Shown: positions 1-11,577 of the stretch, piece after piece
How positions within the stretch are numbered: position 1 is the stretch's first letter
Layout: each line of letters starts with the position of its first letter
Notes under the pieces: model-generated
The model's database searches: none
What the model was told of the DNA's origin: nothing
What the model saw: the letters and a program-made list of their open reading frames with translations, nothing else
Assembly (NCBI GenBank): GCA_000349905.1
Contig: KB722762.1
Coordinates: 134,225 to 198,224 of the forward strand
Direction of reading: 5' to 3'
DNA: 64,000 nucleotides
From: Volvariella volvacea V23
Lineage: Eukaryota > Basidiomycota > Agaricomycetes > Agaricales > Pluteaceae
Made by a program: the position numbers and the translations under genes

Positions 1-245
1 AACACAGCCTTGGTGGACCTTATCTTCGGCCTCGGTTTCTCGACTTTAGGTGCAGGTGGAGGAGGCGCAGCCGTCTGCGGTGCAGCAGCGTCATGGGACA
101 GCTGCGCTGGTGTTGGTATCGATGCATGACCTGTTGCAGACGAAGGTGAAAGTGGTGACGTTGAAGGTGTGGCTGAGGAGTGGGTTGTGGTAGTAGTAGT
201 TGCTGCACTAGATGACGACGATGGGGAACGTAGGGCAGACATCAT
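1..245 (-). CDS. N-terminus of a Ser/Thr/Pro-rich protein (partial); possibly a mitochondrial ISCA-type Fe-S assembly protein
   Basis: An open frame on the minus strand starts with ATG at 245 (MMSALRSPSSS) and runs off the left edge. The visible ~81 residues are rich in Ser, Thr, Ala and Pro, then turn basic (VEKPRPKIRSTKAV) just before the edge. A low-complexity, Ser/Ala-rich leader without acidic residues followed by a basic stretch fits a mitochondrial presequence. The last residues resemble the segment that precedes the A-type Fe-S carrier domain in basidiomycete ISA1/ISCA proteins, but no conserved Cys of that domain is inside the window, so this identification is a guess. That the frame is coding is fairly likely; the function is not established. 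Confidence 0.4.
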   Translation of the reverse strand, partial: MMSALRSPSSSSSAATTTTTTHSSATPSTSPLSPSSATGHASIPTPAQLSHDAAAPQTAAPPPPAPKVEKPRPKIRSTKAV

Positions 246-1077
246 AGCTCTCCGGGTATGGACGGTGTGGACTGGATGCGGATAACAGGGATACAGGAAG
301 GGCAATGACGCATATCTAGCCGCATGCTGGACTCTGGAAACGCGGAGTGACATCGCTGGCTGTTGTGCTTGTGGGGTTTCTTCCCAAGAATCAGAGTGCG
401 AGTGTGATTTCCCAAGACGAGATTGAGGCCGTCAGGAAAGCTGTAGAAAGGGCCGAGCTAGCTAGCCAAATTGCGTGCGACAAGTGCGCAAGACGATGAA
501 GATTGGGAGGGGATAAGGATAAGGTCGAGGTCAAGGTCAGAAATGGCGATGCGCTGTTTTTGTAACCCGCCTCGACAGCCAGATTTACCCGAGCATCCCT
601 GCTCTTCCGGTTGCTGACACACTGTTGACCGATGTTTAGTCAGGCCCTCCCAGCCAATCGAATGTCTCGCATTACCACTCAGGCCAGAAAGCGCTGACGG
701 AAACGCCTGTGCTGTTGTTCTCGTACAGCCCAGGCCATGACTCCATAGCATGCTGTTCTGACTCTGATACCTATTACTCTGAATGATCTTGATAATTAAC
801 GGGTCCCGAAGCGTGCAAGTCCAGACTTGGACACCAAGGTCCCGACCCTAATAAGCCCCTACTAGACTGCACTGTGGGATGTGCACGTCCATGGCATGGG
901 GATTGGGGATATCAAAATAAATGCACAATCGAGCAACCTGAACGAGAGAAGAATGAAGATTGTAAAGTGGTGTGATATACATGTTTCCTGTCCACACAGA
1001 ATCGCGCCAAGCTAGCCTCCTCAGTCTCGCAAAGGTAACGCTTGGACAACCCCAAACTCCAGTGACCTGTCCACACC
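246..1077. other. Intergenic region, no supported gene
   Basis: This stretch separates the start of the left partial gene from the 3' end of the amphiphysin gene. A 97-codon minus-strand open frame at 458-751 has no recognisable domain and no intron consensus around it. I see only presumed promoter sequence for the left gene and 3' sequence of the right one. Confidence 0.5.
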
Positions 1078-3351
1078 TCATGCTTCCTGGACGTAATTCC
1101 CTAAACGCAAAATAGTCAACACGGCATCCCCAAATCGCTAACCGACGGCACTCACCAGGGAACACGCCCTGCACCCCATTCAGCCTCCCAGTCCACCAAT
1201 CTTCCGAGCTCGGAGTTTTCTCAACAATCTCTATACGATCTCCAACAGAGAACGACAAATCTCCATCCGCCTAATTTCGCATATGCACGCATACACAACA
1301 TCAACCAAACCAATAGGACAATGACAACGCACGGCAACCCACCTGAGCAGTGAAATCGTACAAGGCAACCACATATTGTGGTTTCGGTGCAACCTTTGGT
1401 TTAGGCTTCAACGGTGGAGGCGGTGGCGGAGCCCTCTTCGTCGGTGCCGACGAAGCAGATGTTGCTGCAGACACCACCGATGCGAAACCACCTGGAGAAG
1501 GTGGCGCAAATGACTTGGCAGCCGGCGTCGAGGGCGTATAAGGCGGTGGTGCAGCCGCCGACGCTGAAGAGCCCAAACTTGGAGGAGGCGGTGGAGGGGC
1601 TTTCTTGAAGGTGCTGCTAACACTAGAAGGACTACGACTTGGTGGTGGGAGACGAGAATTGGCGGTGCCGACGCTGAGACTAGATGCCCCTGGTGAACGG
1701 ACTGTGCCGTTTGCGAGTCGGTTTTGTTGGACGAGTTTTGCTGGGGAAGGGGTTGGTGGATGCGATATGAAGCGATGTGTGAGTTGGACTTACAGGTCGA
1801 GATCAATCTCTTTACTATCTGCAACTCTTCGATACGTTGCCAAGCATCTGTTCGCTTCGCTTCGTAATCCTGTTCAACAGCTGCACCAGAAGAATTCGAA
1901 ATATCATATTTCGCTTCTTCAGCGAAATGATTCATCTTCTCCAGCAACATGTAATAGATATTCAATCTATTCCAGCCATGAGCTTCCTCTTTCAGCGGAG
2001 AGCGGATCAATTCAAAGCACGTACTGCATATAGTAAAACGAATCGAATAATGGATCAATGAATTGAGCAGCCAAAACCATGAACCTCGGGAGATCTGCCT
2101 TCAGCGCGTTGTTGATATACTCATATTCATGCGTGGCCAATTCAAAATCTTGCTCAAGCTACAAAGTACCAATCGTATCAGCCCCGAGATAATTTCCGAT
2201 ACGGTACGTTATAGGAAAGACGGAGAGAGGGCAACGAAGCTTCGGCTCAAACTCACCTTGAACAGGTTCTTTTCATCGTTCAATGACTTTTCCTTCTTAT
2301 CCCGCAACTTTGTGAGGGAGTTATTAAACCTGTCATAATCCGTGAGCTGTACATTATCACCAACTCAGTGCCAACTCCAACAACCATCAGACGAAACACA
2401 AACTGCACCTTATGATCCCTCTTCGTAATGGTCTTTCTAATCGTCTTCATAATAGTCTGCAATTCCTTAGTTGGACCCACAATCCTGCTCTCAATCAACT
2501 CAAGCTCAGGCCCAATCGAGCCCTTCAAATCCTCCATCAGAGATTCAAGCTTGGTCACATTCCGAATCGTATGACCAGACTCGGGGTGTTTGCCGATTAG
2601 ATCATATTCGCTCGCGATGGGTTGGAAGATAGTCGAGTAGTGAGTGGCAAAGCCCGCTCCCGAAGTGAATAGAGCTGGTAAAATTGGAGAATTAAGATTA
2701 AGGTGATTAGCATGGTATCGTAAGCGTCAAAAGGAAATAAGAAGGCGTGTGGCTGTTCCTCGTCCCCGAATCACAGGGAAGAGATTTGATATGACTTTAA
2801 TGGATGGCATGATGAAAAGGGTTGCCTCGCCCTCGCCTCTCTTGTATGTGAGATGAGGTGGAGAGTGTTTTGGGGGAATGGGTAGGATGGGATTGCACTG
2901 TTTCGAGGGTACAGGTGACTTACAATTCACAGCTTCTGTGAAAGCCTTGGTATCTTTCAATAGCCGTTCCGCAGCATGTTCAAGAGCGGAAAAGGTTCGC
3001 TGGTATTCATCAAACTGTGGATCGGAAGATTCTGCAAGGAAGAAACACGAGGGGGAAAGGGGGGATCGTCAGCGTTTTGGTATGCCAATTGCTTTAAGCA
3101 ATTTTGGGCCACGAGATAGATGAGAAAGTGCAGGCGTATCTTCTGAAAGGAGATGTCGGGAGAAATGCAGCGTGCGTGAAATATGTGCAGTGGTGGGGTG
3201 AAATGGAGGATATATGGATTGTTGCTCACTCTTTGCCATTCCAATCCTACTCGTCACCGCGAACGGCGTTCTGTCGAGCGAATATTAAACTCAATCCCTA
3301 ATCACGGCAGGACATGGCTTACCGCGCAATGGCTTTGCTAATGCCCTTCAT
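1078..3351 (-). CDS. RVS167: Amphiphysin-like BAR-SH3 protein (Rvs167/Hob1)
   Basis: Membrane-curving endocytic protein that links the plasma membrane to actin. Spliced from about nine exons to ~430 residues. The start at 3351 gives MKGISKAIAR, then TPFAVTSRIGMAKK and SSDPQFDEY, the N-terminal amphipathic helix and start of the BAR domain. The BAR core continues through FIDPLFDSFYYMQ joined to LNIYYMLLEKM. A Pro/Ser-rich linker (around 1350-1770) leads to a C-terminal SH3 domain: ALYDFTAQADGDLSF, then DWWTGRLNGVQGVFPG, then NYVQEA and stop at 1078-1080. The final exon (1078-1100) carries only the last residues and joins across an intron at 1101-1155. All SH3 signature residues (ALYDF, WW, G-FP-NYV) are present. 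It is divergent from SDO1. Known role: partner of Rvs161 in vesicle scission. Very likely identification. Confidence 0.93.
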
Positions 3352-3992
3352 ATCTCTGACCTATGCGCACGGTATGACGGTATGAGAGTGGTGGTGCAGT
3401 AGCGCGTGTTGTGACGTCGAAACAACCCGAGCCTGAAAGCCAAAGACGGGCGTAGGTACCGTAGAGTGTTCTACTAGGGATAGGCTTGATTCGTGGTGAT
3501 GGTGTCACCGTCCAAGTAGCTGCAGCCGTATTTTCACACGCTCCATGCCGCTTGAGGGGCACTTTCACATCCTTTGGCTTGGAACGCCGAGAGTGTTGCG
3601 CAGCGGCAAGAGCTGTGTTTGAGAGCACTTTACCCGCTGCGGGGAAAGAGGGGGTGACATATGCCGTACATGTGCTGCACAGCTATCTGATCCTCTCAGG
3701 AGGTCGTCAAAGTCGCCCACCCCGGCGCGCTCCATTGGATGATACGAGCTGCGTTGGCGTGCTCTGACTACAGCAGCCGAATCAGCTCGTTTGGCACCAG
3801 CACACTAACCCAAAGATCGCTGGGTGGTCGAGGTGCAACCGACTGAGCTCGAGATAACGATCACGTGGCAATCTAATCTTATCAGCTCTGACGTTGTCTT
3901 CGTCATTGGCACGGCTCCGCAATTTCTACTCTGCGCAAGCGTTCATCTACCTTCACTTTCTCTCATCATCCCCCAAATTTTAGAGCTTCATA
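3352..3992. promoter_or_regulatory. Divergent intergenic region between RVS167 and SDO1
   Basis: About 640 bp lie between two start codons that face away from each other, so promoters of both genes must be here. Open frames inside it (for example 3486-3767) have no recognisable domains. No clear TATA element was seen. The shared-promoter reading is inference from gene orientation. Confidence 0.5.
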
Positions 3993-5070
3993 ATGCCTAT
4001 TCAACAGCCTTCAGGTCAGATCAAGTATGTCCCGTGTTCTATCGTTTGAGCTGCTGCTGATGACCCGCCGTGCAGGCTGACCAATGTATCAATAGTCCGT
4101 CTCAAGAAGGGAGGCAAACGATATGAAGTGCGCACACAGCCAAACAATCCGCAATGACTGCTCACGATTGCATTAGATTGCATGCTACAAGAACAAAGTC
4201 CAGGAGTGGCGAACAGGAGTGTGAGTAAGCACTGCGCAAAGCGCAAACTCCATAAGCTCAATCCGGGAGGTACAGTGAAACCAACATAGACGATGTCCTC
4301 CAAATCAGCAACGTATTTATAAACGTCTCCAAGGGAGAAGTAGCCAAGAGTAATGACCTACAAAAAGCATTTGGAACGACCAATGTGGAGGATATTGTCA
4401 AGGAGGTAAGCGAGGGCGCAGTGCAGCGACCAAGAACCAGATCTGATTGGTTGCGACTCGACGCATGCAGATCCTGAAGAAAGGAGAGCTCCAAGTCGGA
4501 GAAAAGGAACGAGAACACGATCTCGGTGCCCTACGAAAAGAGATCGCCACACTCGTAGCTGAAAAATCCGTCGATCCCGCTACCCAAAGACCTTACCCAG
4601 TCGGAATCATCGAGAAAGCGATGACTGAAGCTGGTTTTAGCGTGAAACCTAACAAGACGGCAAAGAGCCAGGTATGTCTTCGTACTACGTCCTCTCCACT
4701 CTCAGATGGATGCTCATATCATGGGATAGGTTTCCGAATGCCTGAAACTCATCCAACAAGAGTCTAAACTCCCAATTCAGAGAGCAAGAATGCGCATCAA
4801 GGTCACCATTCCAGCTAGCGACGTCGAGAAGCTCAAGCCCAAGATTGTAGACGGGGCAGATAAAGTCGAATCTGAGGAGACGCGGGCGGAGGATTGGGAA
4901 GTCGTACGTATCGTGTCTTACCTGCTCATTTGGATATGCTAACATGCGTCGGATAGGTTTTACTTATTGACCCTGGTCAATTCCGTGTAATCAACGAGCT
5001 CTTGCAGAAGGAGGGTAAGGGTAAGGGAAGGATTGAGACGCTCACCTTTGCTGCCACTGCCAGCTCGTGA
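3993..5070 (+). CDS. SDO1: SBDS/Sdo1 ribosome maturation factor
   Basis: Cytoplasmic and nucleolar factor that works with the GTPase Efl1 to release Tif6/eIF6 from pre-60S subunits. Seven exons can be read: 3993-4024, 4076-4127, 4177-4220, 4276-4405, 4471-4671, 4730-4903 and 4957-5070, giving 248 residues, the usual family size (~250). The N-terminal FYSH domain starts MPIQQPSGQIK and continues LTNVSIVRLKKGGKRYE and IACYKNKVQEWR. The central part carries the family signature RPYPVGIIEKAMTEAGFSVK. The C-terminal ferredoxin-like domain reads RMRIKVTIPASDVEKL and ends DPGQFRVINELLQKEG. All exon joins keep frame. Expected to be a highly expressed housekeeping gene. Identification is essentially certain. 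Confidence 0.97.
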
Positions 5071-5254
5071 ATTCCCATTGGGAATGTTGAATCTTATCTC
5101 TTATGTACTGTTTTCATGCATTTGCTATCGACCTTTTTCATTCTTGGATAGAAACTATAGCCATGAATCTAAGTACTATTCGTACAAATATAATATACAA
5201 GATAGACGATGCAAAAGGACTGTGCCATGAGGGGAATGCGACCACCCGAAAACC

Positions 5255-7419
5255 TCACTGCGTTCGGCCTATATCGCTAAGAATCAAAGGTTTCACTCTC
5301 TCATTCCAATTCTCCTCCCAACTTCCCCATCTCCATCCATCTTCACCCGCCAGCGTTTCTCCAGCTTCTTCCTCCTTGATCGCCTCGCTATTAGCGTGAT
5401 GCTGATACTGCTTTCCGTGCCAATGACTGTGGCTTTGTGATGACGATGCCTTTGCTATATTGGCTCGCAGGGAAGACAACTTAGATGACGATTCTGGGAA
5501 GTTGATAAACAATGTCTGCAAATGGCGTGGACAGTGTGAGTTCGACGAAAGATATGAGGAGCGATGGCTAACCTCGAGTTGATCTGCGAGTTCAGGAGCA
5601 TTCTTGAAGACGAGACCATTTTTACCGCTTTTTACTAGTTCATTCAAGCTAATCACGCCGCGCGTCAGATAGTAGCTACTACGAGTGATTAAAAGATTCG
5701 ACAACTCACCATGCAAAATCCAAAGCGCATACAGGCAGCCCACAACCAAACATGTCCACCACCTTCATCGGTAGATCCAGAGCAGAAGAACTCGTGTGGA
5801 GGGATACACCCAAGTCTGCCGATCCTGTAAGTGCCGCGAGGTGAGTTCCTACTGGGCGCAAGGTTGAGTTTATGATACAAACCCAAGAGAATCGGATAAT
5901 CCTCTGCCTCTAACCACAAACTCACACACCTCACCCACTCCCAACCCTCCTGCAACTTTTTCACCTTATTCATATACTCTTCTCTCATTGGTCCTTTTCC
6001 CGTAACAATAGCCAACAACTTTGGCAGTCTCCCTCCTCCGTCTCGGTCCAGTTCCTTCGCTCTGACATCATAAATCTCCAAAGCCTCCAACAAAATGCTA
6101 AAGTCCTCATCTGCAGTCCAGGAGGTACTCGAAACCAGCAAAGCGGGACGGTCGGGGCGTAAAGTTGGAAGCTTGATTTCGGTGTATGTCGGTCCTACGT
6201 AGGGCTGCTCGGGTGAGGATATGCTGGCGCGGTGAGATATGGAACGACGACGACGGGAGAAAGTGGTTTCTCCCATAAGAGGAGCAGGTTGTGTGGGTTT
6301 ATCGACCTGAATAGAATGCGTGAAGGGTGTCGAGTAAGGAATTGAGGATGAGGGCAGGAAGCCGTGGAGCGGTTTTGTATGTTGGAGAGATGGTTGGAGA
6401 CGAATGAAGAGCTGCAGATGGAGTTGCGTGAGAAACGGTTCGGTATCGAGTGGGGTGTGCATACCTCGTGAGTTTCTTGCGGTGAAGCACGGTGGAAGTG
6501 TCGTGGAGGTCTGTCGTGCAATACGACTGTCTTGCCTCTGGGCAAAGCATAAGTCCTATGGAATATAAAACAATGCCTGGGTGCCTACTGTAGTTTCCAT
6601 TCCCTCACAAGGTAATCGTGCATCGCCTGAGTAACGAATAGATGGGCATATGCGTTTCTCCCAAACGTTTCCTCAAACCTAAGATAGTGAATAAATTCAG
6701 CACCTTCAAGGAGGTGACATACAGATCATACCCACCACTTGGACATTTTCACAAAGGGGTGGTTATTCCCCACCTTCAATGCAAGAATACTATAACCGAG
6801 GTTGTGCCAGTCGATGATAACCTTGCTTCCACGTACTCGAGCAACTAGCCAGACCAGGGCGAGCGTTGGAATGCTTGGAGGGTTCTACACGCCCGCCAAT
6901 GAATGGATACAACACAGAGAGGACCATATAGATACTAACCTGAACAACGATAAACTCTGGAGGTCTCTGGACTCTGACGAGCAATTCCAATAGGATCGAC
7001 ACAACCTGAATGAATATCTTCACCGGAGCCGCCAATACAAAGGGCACCAGCTGGAGAAACTTTGGCGGTTCAGGAAGGTACCTCAGTTGTACGAGTGGGA
7101 GTCTTTCCAAGGACGGTATTGGCTTCGAGCCTATACTCCACACCCATTAATAATGAGCTGTTGCATGCCATGTCATACGTCCAAAGAACATACCGCCGTA
7201 CCCAATGATCTCCGTTTCAAATCCATTCTGTGCAAAGCTCTCAGCATGGTACATCATTCTTGGACTACGGCCAACATCTCCCAAAACCACGATAGCCACA
7301 GAACGGGAATAATGCTGCTGTCTTGGTTTGAAGAACGTCCATATCTTCCATACTACCCAGGAAATGGCGATTAGCAGGACGACCTTCAAGACCAAAGCGC
7401 CATAAGATGCTTCTGTCAT
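5255..7419 (-). CDS. ALG1: ALG1 chitobiosyldiphosphodolichol beta-mannosyltransferase
   Basis: ER enzyme that adds the first mannose to GlcNAc2-PP-dolichol on the cytosolic face, an early step of N-glycan assembly (GT33 family). Start at 7419 ([19 protein letters not shown]) gives one N-terminal membrane anchor, as in the family. Then come [76 protein letters not shown] and, near the C-terminus, [18 protein letters not shown] and [20 protein letters not shown], the nucleotide-sugar binding part. Around nine exons; the joins (for example 5638-5720, where CALDFAC meets [14 protein letters not shown]) keep frame. The C-terminal tail is His/Ser-rich and ends [17 protein letters not shown]. It lies head-to-head with NFU1. 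Very sure. Confidence 0.95.
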
Positions 7420-7631
7420 GATGACTAGATTTCGTGTTGAGGACAAGGAGGCATCCAGCCTGTGCGCTGAGGAGTTGTGTCAATGGCGATGAAACTCATT
7501 TCTCCACTCAAATCCGGGTTCCTTTATTGGGCCTACCGCCGGAACGCCACGTGACCCGGAATATCGCCGTCATTGCGAAGGATGTAGTAAGCACTCGCGG
7601 ACTCGGAGCAACTTGTCCTTCACCCTTCAAC
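7420..7631. promoter_or_regulatory. Short divergent promoter region ALG1/NFU1
   Basis: Only about 212 bp separate the two start codons, so the promoters must overlap or be shared. No TATA box is obvious. The function is inferred from the head-to-head arrangement. Confidence 0.45.
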
Positions 7632-8571
7632 ATGTCTGCCACGTCGTTGCGTACATTGTCGAGGAGCATTCTTCGGGGATCTGTCGCTGCTGCTGCTACG
7701 AGGAGCACGGTGATACCTGCTCGTGCTCTGCATAGAATTCAATGCCAGGCAAGCAAAAATTCATGGCGAGTGCCTTCATTGCGCCAGTTTCATAGTTCTC
7801 CAGGTAAGTATTCCCATTATCCTTTCTAAGATCCGTAACTTATACAACTTGCGCACATAGCTCGCTTTATGTTTATCCAAACCGAAACAACTCCAAATGA
7901 TGATTCCCTCAAATTCATCCCCGGTGTACCAGTCATGGGCGATGGAACTGCCGAGTTCCTTGACACTCGTTCGGCTCTTGCTTCACCCCTGGCGATCCGT
8001 CTAATGGGTGTCGAAGGCGTAACTTCCGTCTTCTTCGGTCCAGATTTCGTCACTGTCTCCAAAGACTCTGAAAATACATGGGCTGTCGTTAAGCCCGAGA
8101 TATATTCTATTCTAATGGAATTTTTCTCCTCTGGACAGGCGTTGTTCAGAAGCCAGGAGGAAAGAGACATGGCCGGACCCCAAGATACAAAGATATTGGA
8201 TACGGATTCGGAGGTTGTGGCTATGATTAAGGAGCTGTTGGAAACGAGGGTGAGACCCGCTATTATGGAAGATGGTGGCGATATTGAGTATAGAGGATTT
8301 GATGAGAGTGACGGGTTGGTCCGCGTTAAGCTAAAGGGGAGTTGCAGAGGGTGTGACTCGAGTACTGTGACGTTGAAGAGTGGTATAGAGAGGATGCTAA
8401 TGCATTATATACCCGAGGTTAAGGGCGTTGAACAGGTTCGTATTGTATATTTGTATTGCCAAACGTTACTGATTATGCTCATAGATACTGGACCAAGAAG
8501 AGGAGGTTGCTCTCGACGAGTTTAAGAAGCTCGAACAAAAGCTGGATAACAAGTCCAAAGATTCCAGGTAA
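7632..8571 (+). CDS. NFU1: Mitochondrial Fe-S cluster scaffold NFU1
   Basis: Late-acting mitochondrial factor that passes [4Fe-4S] clusters to clients such as lipoyl synthase. Exons 7632-7803, 7861-8435 and 8485-8571 give 277 residues. The N-terminus (MSATSLRTLSRSILRG) is Arg/Ser-rich without acidic residues, as in a mitochondrial presequence, and ends near FHSSPARF. The Nfu_N domain follows (MFIQTETTPNDDSLKFIPG, LAIRLMGVEGVTSVFFG), then the NifU C-terminal domain with IMEDGGDIEYRGF and the cluster-binding CxxC in KGSCRGCDSSTVTLKSG. The stop chosen is TAA at 8569-8571. A GTAAC...TTAG pair just there could instead splice on to a short exon ending at 8644 (adding MAQYMSI), so the last residues are uncertain. 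Very sure of the family. Confidence 0.95.
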
Positions 8572-8964
8572 CTGCACCCCGACTGACGTGCAGACACTGT
8601 TCACTAATTTTGGGGTTAGCATGGCACAATACATGTCCATTTAATTATCTGTTCTGGTATTAGACCTCCCAATGTATCAATACCTTGTTCATCCTAATTA
8701 TCATCATCGCAACCCACTCACTAATGCCTTTCCAGTGGCGGATTCTAATTTCTTGATGCCTGCTCTCCATCACTACCTATTTCGCCCTAGAATTTTAGAA
8801 AATACCCTGGCAAACCATGTCTGCCGGCTGTCCGATAACGCACTAGGCTCTAGCACGCTCTTTGAGCCAGTGGTGTTGCAATCCGAGTAGCATTCCCCTC
8901 CCAACCAGTGAGTCAGCAACTCGGATCGCGGAGCACAAGCTTCTGGATTACTCTATAATTTGCA
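8572..8964. other. Convergent 3' region between NFU1 and the NACHT gene
   Basis: Both neighbours end here, so it should hold two 3' UTRs and terminators. Open frames (8672-8890 and others) show no domain. The NFU1 alternative last exon, if used, would extend to 8644. Confidence 0.5.
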
Positions 8965-11441
8965 TCAGCATGCACTCGTGACGGAAAGAGCACCAGCATT
9001 GAATACCTTCAGCCAGGAGACGACGTTGTCCCTGTTAAGCTCATGGAAGTGATATTGCTTCGGAAGTGTTCGCAGTAAAGATACAATATGGGGTGCTTCT
9101 ATCATTGCCCCAGCCATCATCTTTGCCGGATCGCCATATACAGACCTTAGCCATATACGGTTGGGGGGTGTTTTTCTGCAATTGGAGTCCATATGAGGAG
9201 ACAAAGAGAAGAAGCCAAACTTTTGTACTTACGGACATGATGCCCAACCTCTACTCCATGTTTTTAAGTACTCGAAATCACTTTCCGACCTGTATGCCAT
9301 CAGTGAGATGTGAAAAATGGATGTTAATGACTTGCAGACATACAACAGCCGTAACAACCCTGGATCAGTGAGGACTGTCAAGGACGCACCAACAAAATCA
9401 TCCGCTACCAAATACCTAAATTTCATTACCTGATCATGGCCATGACGAGTAAAGAAGGATTGTGTGTACGCCCGTGCCAGCGCCAACTGTCCCTTCCAGG
9501 ACAAAGCGCATGTGCCGGTATGTAGACTATGAATGAACGAAGTTACGGGATCATAGCTATAGAACTGGGGGCACTTTGTGCAAGGTTGCCACAAGCACAC
9601 CAAATGAAGCCGGAACCACTCGGCACATTTTGCAAAGTCCAAGAGGTGTTTGTCGAATTGCGATATTAATTCTGGGCTACCCTAGGCTCATTCTTCAAAT
9701 ACGGTCAATGCGAGTTCGCAAAAATGACAAACCTGTTGTCTGCAAATATCGACGAACCTGTGATAAACGTCATCTAGATGCCGGTACCAGATGTGTCTCA
9801 AGACTTCGTTGAAATCAAGACTGAGCAATTGGTGTACAAGGCACTTCGGTAGCGAGATGTTTTTCTGCGACAGATATATACAGCAACTCCACCAACAGGT
9901 GACCAGAAGGCCGAAGTCTGAATTGCGGTCGTCCTGTTCCAATTTCCGCACGCACCTCTCTATTAGCCTGACTGCACAGACGTCACTGTCGAGGTAGTAG
10001 CTTCTGCTGCGTTGTTGATCAAATAAGAAGCCAGGAAACGACTCGTGGTGGGTTATTATCTCCTTAGAGGCATTGCCCTCGAATATGTCGTTCTCTGGAA
10101 TTGCGAGGACTGAGTGGAGTCTTCCTAGCTTGAGACGGGGGTTGACACCTAGGATATCCTCCAGTGCACTCACTGGAATGTGGCTCCGCAATCCAAATCG
10201 ACGAAGTGGGTTCTCCAAGGCGAGGAATAGGAGGTCTTGAACCTCTTCATCGCCAGTATCATGCGATGAATGCATAATTTGTATATATAATGTATCGAGT
10301 GGCGATAACGCCTCTGGCACTTGTCGAAGACATGCCTGTAGGCGTTCATGAGGGTCGCTGCCGTCTTGATCAATAAATTTGAAGAGGGTAGTAGGGTAGA
10401 TGAACTGCCCGTCTGCTCTGCGTGTGATAGTGTCAATATCTTTAGCCGAGGGCCATACACCATTAATTGTACGGCATTGGAGGATGTCACGATGATTCCG
10501 GTATATGGTCGAGAAACCAGACTTGACAAAATGCCGCATTTCTCGATGATCCCTGTAGGCACTGAGGTCAATTCGGGCTCTGCACATTTCAGAAAGGGGA
10601 GGCGCATTGAAATGATTGACAATATGACGTTCGGGGCGGCTGGTGATAAGGAAAGCGATAGGGAAATGAGGGCCACACGACGCAATGAGATCCAAAACCC
10701 TTCTTTGGTCATGGGTACTCCCGCACTCATCTAGGTCGTCTAGGATGATGACGGCTGGCGGAATTGAGGATGCTGAAGTTTCAAAGACTGTGCTAACAGG
10801 CTCCACGATGAGTTTGACCCATTGGGTACCTAAGTCCGCAACCAAGATCTGTGGATCCTTCTCAATTACTTCGTCAATCTCCTGCACTATACTTTCGATA
10901 GCAATCGCCAGTCGATAGGCTAGGGTAAGCACGAGACCCTGGGGGTTGTTGCGCTGTGGGTCACCATGATAGAAGAAGAACGACCCCGCAACGCGGGCTT
11001 TGGAGCCTTTCTTCTCTAGCTGGTTGGCCGTTGTCTTCGCAATGGCTGATTTGCCAATTCCAGCAGGACCTAGCAGCCATTGAACAGGCTTCTCTCTTCT
11101 CGGGTCACAAATCCAGGACGCCAAATCAGCTAAGATTGGCCGACGAGTATCGTGATGACATTCGAGGGGATCAGCGCGCACTTTACCAGTGTGCAGTGCG
11201 TCATTTACAACATACTCTCGTAGCATATCTCTTCCTGGACAGTTCCTCTGAACAGGTAGTCCTCGAGTGGTTATCAAAGTGTAGACCTACCTCGTTTATA
11301 TTGGGTCCCATAGATATAAGTCGCTGTTCCAACGTTTGTATGAAAGTTTCCTTGATTATTTATGTGTGCACTGCTGAAGTTGTCCACCGATGTGGGGTTG
11401 GGACTCAGAGATGGCGCTGCGAGAGGAAGAGACGATTGCAT
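8965..11441 (-). CDS. NACHT-domain STAND NTPase (fungal NLR-like)
   Basis: Signal-transduction NTPase of the fungal NLR-like class, families linked in other fungi to non-self recognition and cell death. The NACHT core is in the main exon: Walker A GPAGIGKS near 11060, FFFYHGDP, Walker B VIILDDLDECG near 10745, and FLITSRPERHI as sensor. Two further exons follow after introns at 9682-9732 (join QQ to GSPELISQF) and 9176-9232, ending at VTSAC. No ankyrin, WD40 or TPR repeats are seen, so it is a short NLR-like protein without a recognised sensor. The start at 11441 opens a polar Asn-rich leader ending NVGTATYIYGTQYKR, typical of this family. How it joins the NACHT exon is unclear: in-frame joining needs a 29-bp intron (11262-11290), whereas a normal 43-bp intron (11248-11290) fits another frame starting at 11311. 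Confidence 0.85.
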
Positions 11442-11570
11442 CCGACGAGGTACTCTGAGTGGAGAAAGGATTCAGGTAAAGGCGAAAGATGATGTAGGAA
11501 GAATGCAGGTGGTAACTTGCACTGCCATGCTTGACATGGATTGACGGGCTCACATGTTTGTTGTGGACCC

Positions 11571-11577
11571 TTATATA
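11571..11577 (-). promoter_or_regulatory. Candidate TATA element of the NACHT gene
   Basis: On the minus strand this reads TATATAA and is preceded by ATTGG (an inverted CCAAT). It sits about 130 bp upstream of the proposed start codon at 11441, a sensible distance, and so supports that start over any start further upstream. It is a short motif, so chance occurrence is possible. Confidence 0.35.

Noticed and set aside
458..751. 97-codon minus-strand frame
   Set aside because: No domain, no conserved splice sites, and its composition looks like random translation.
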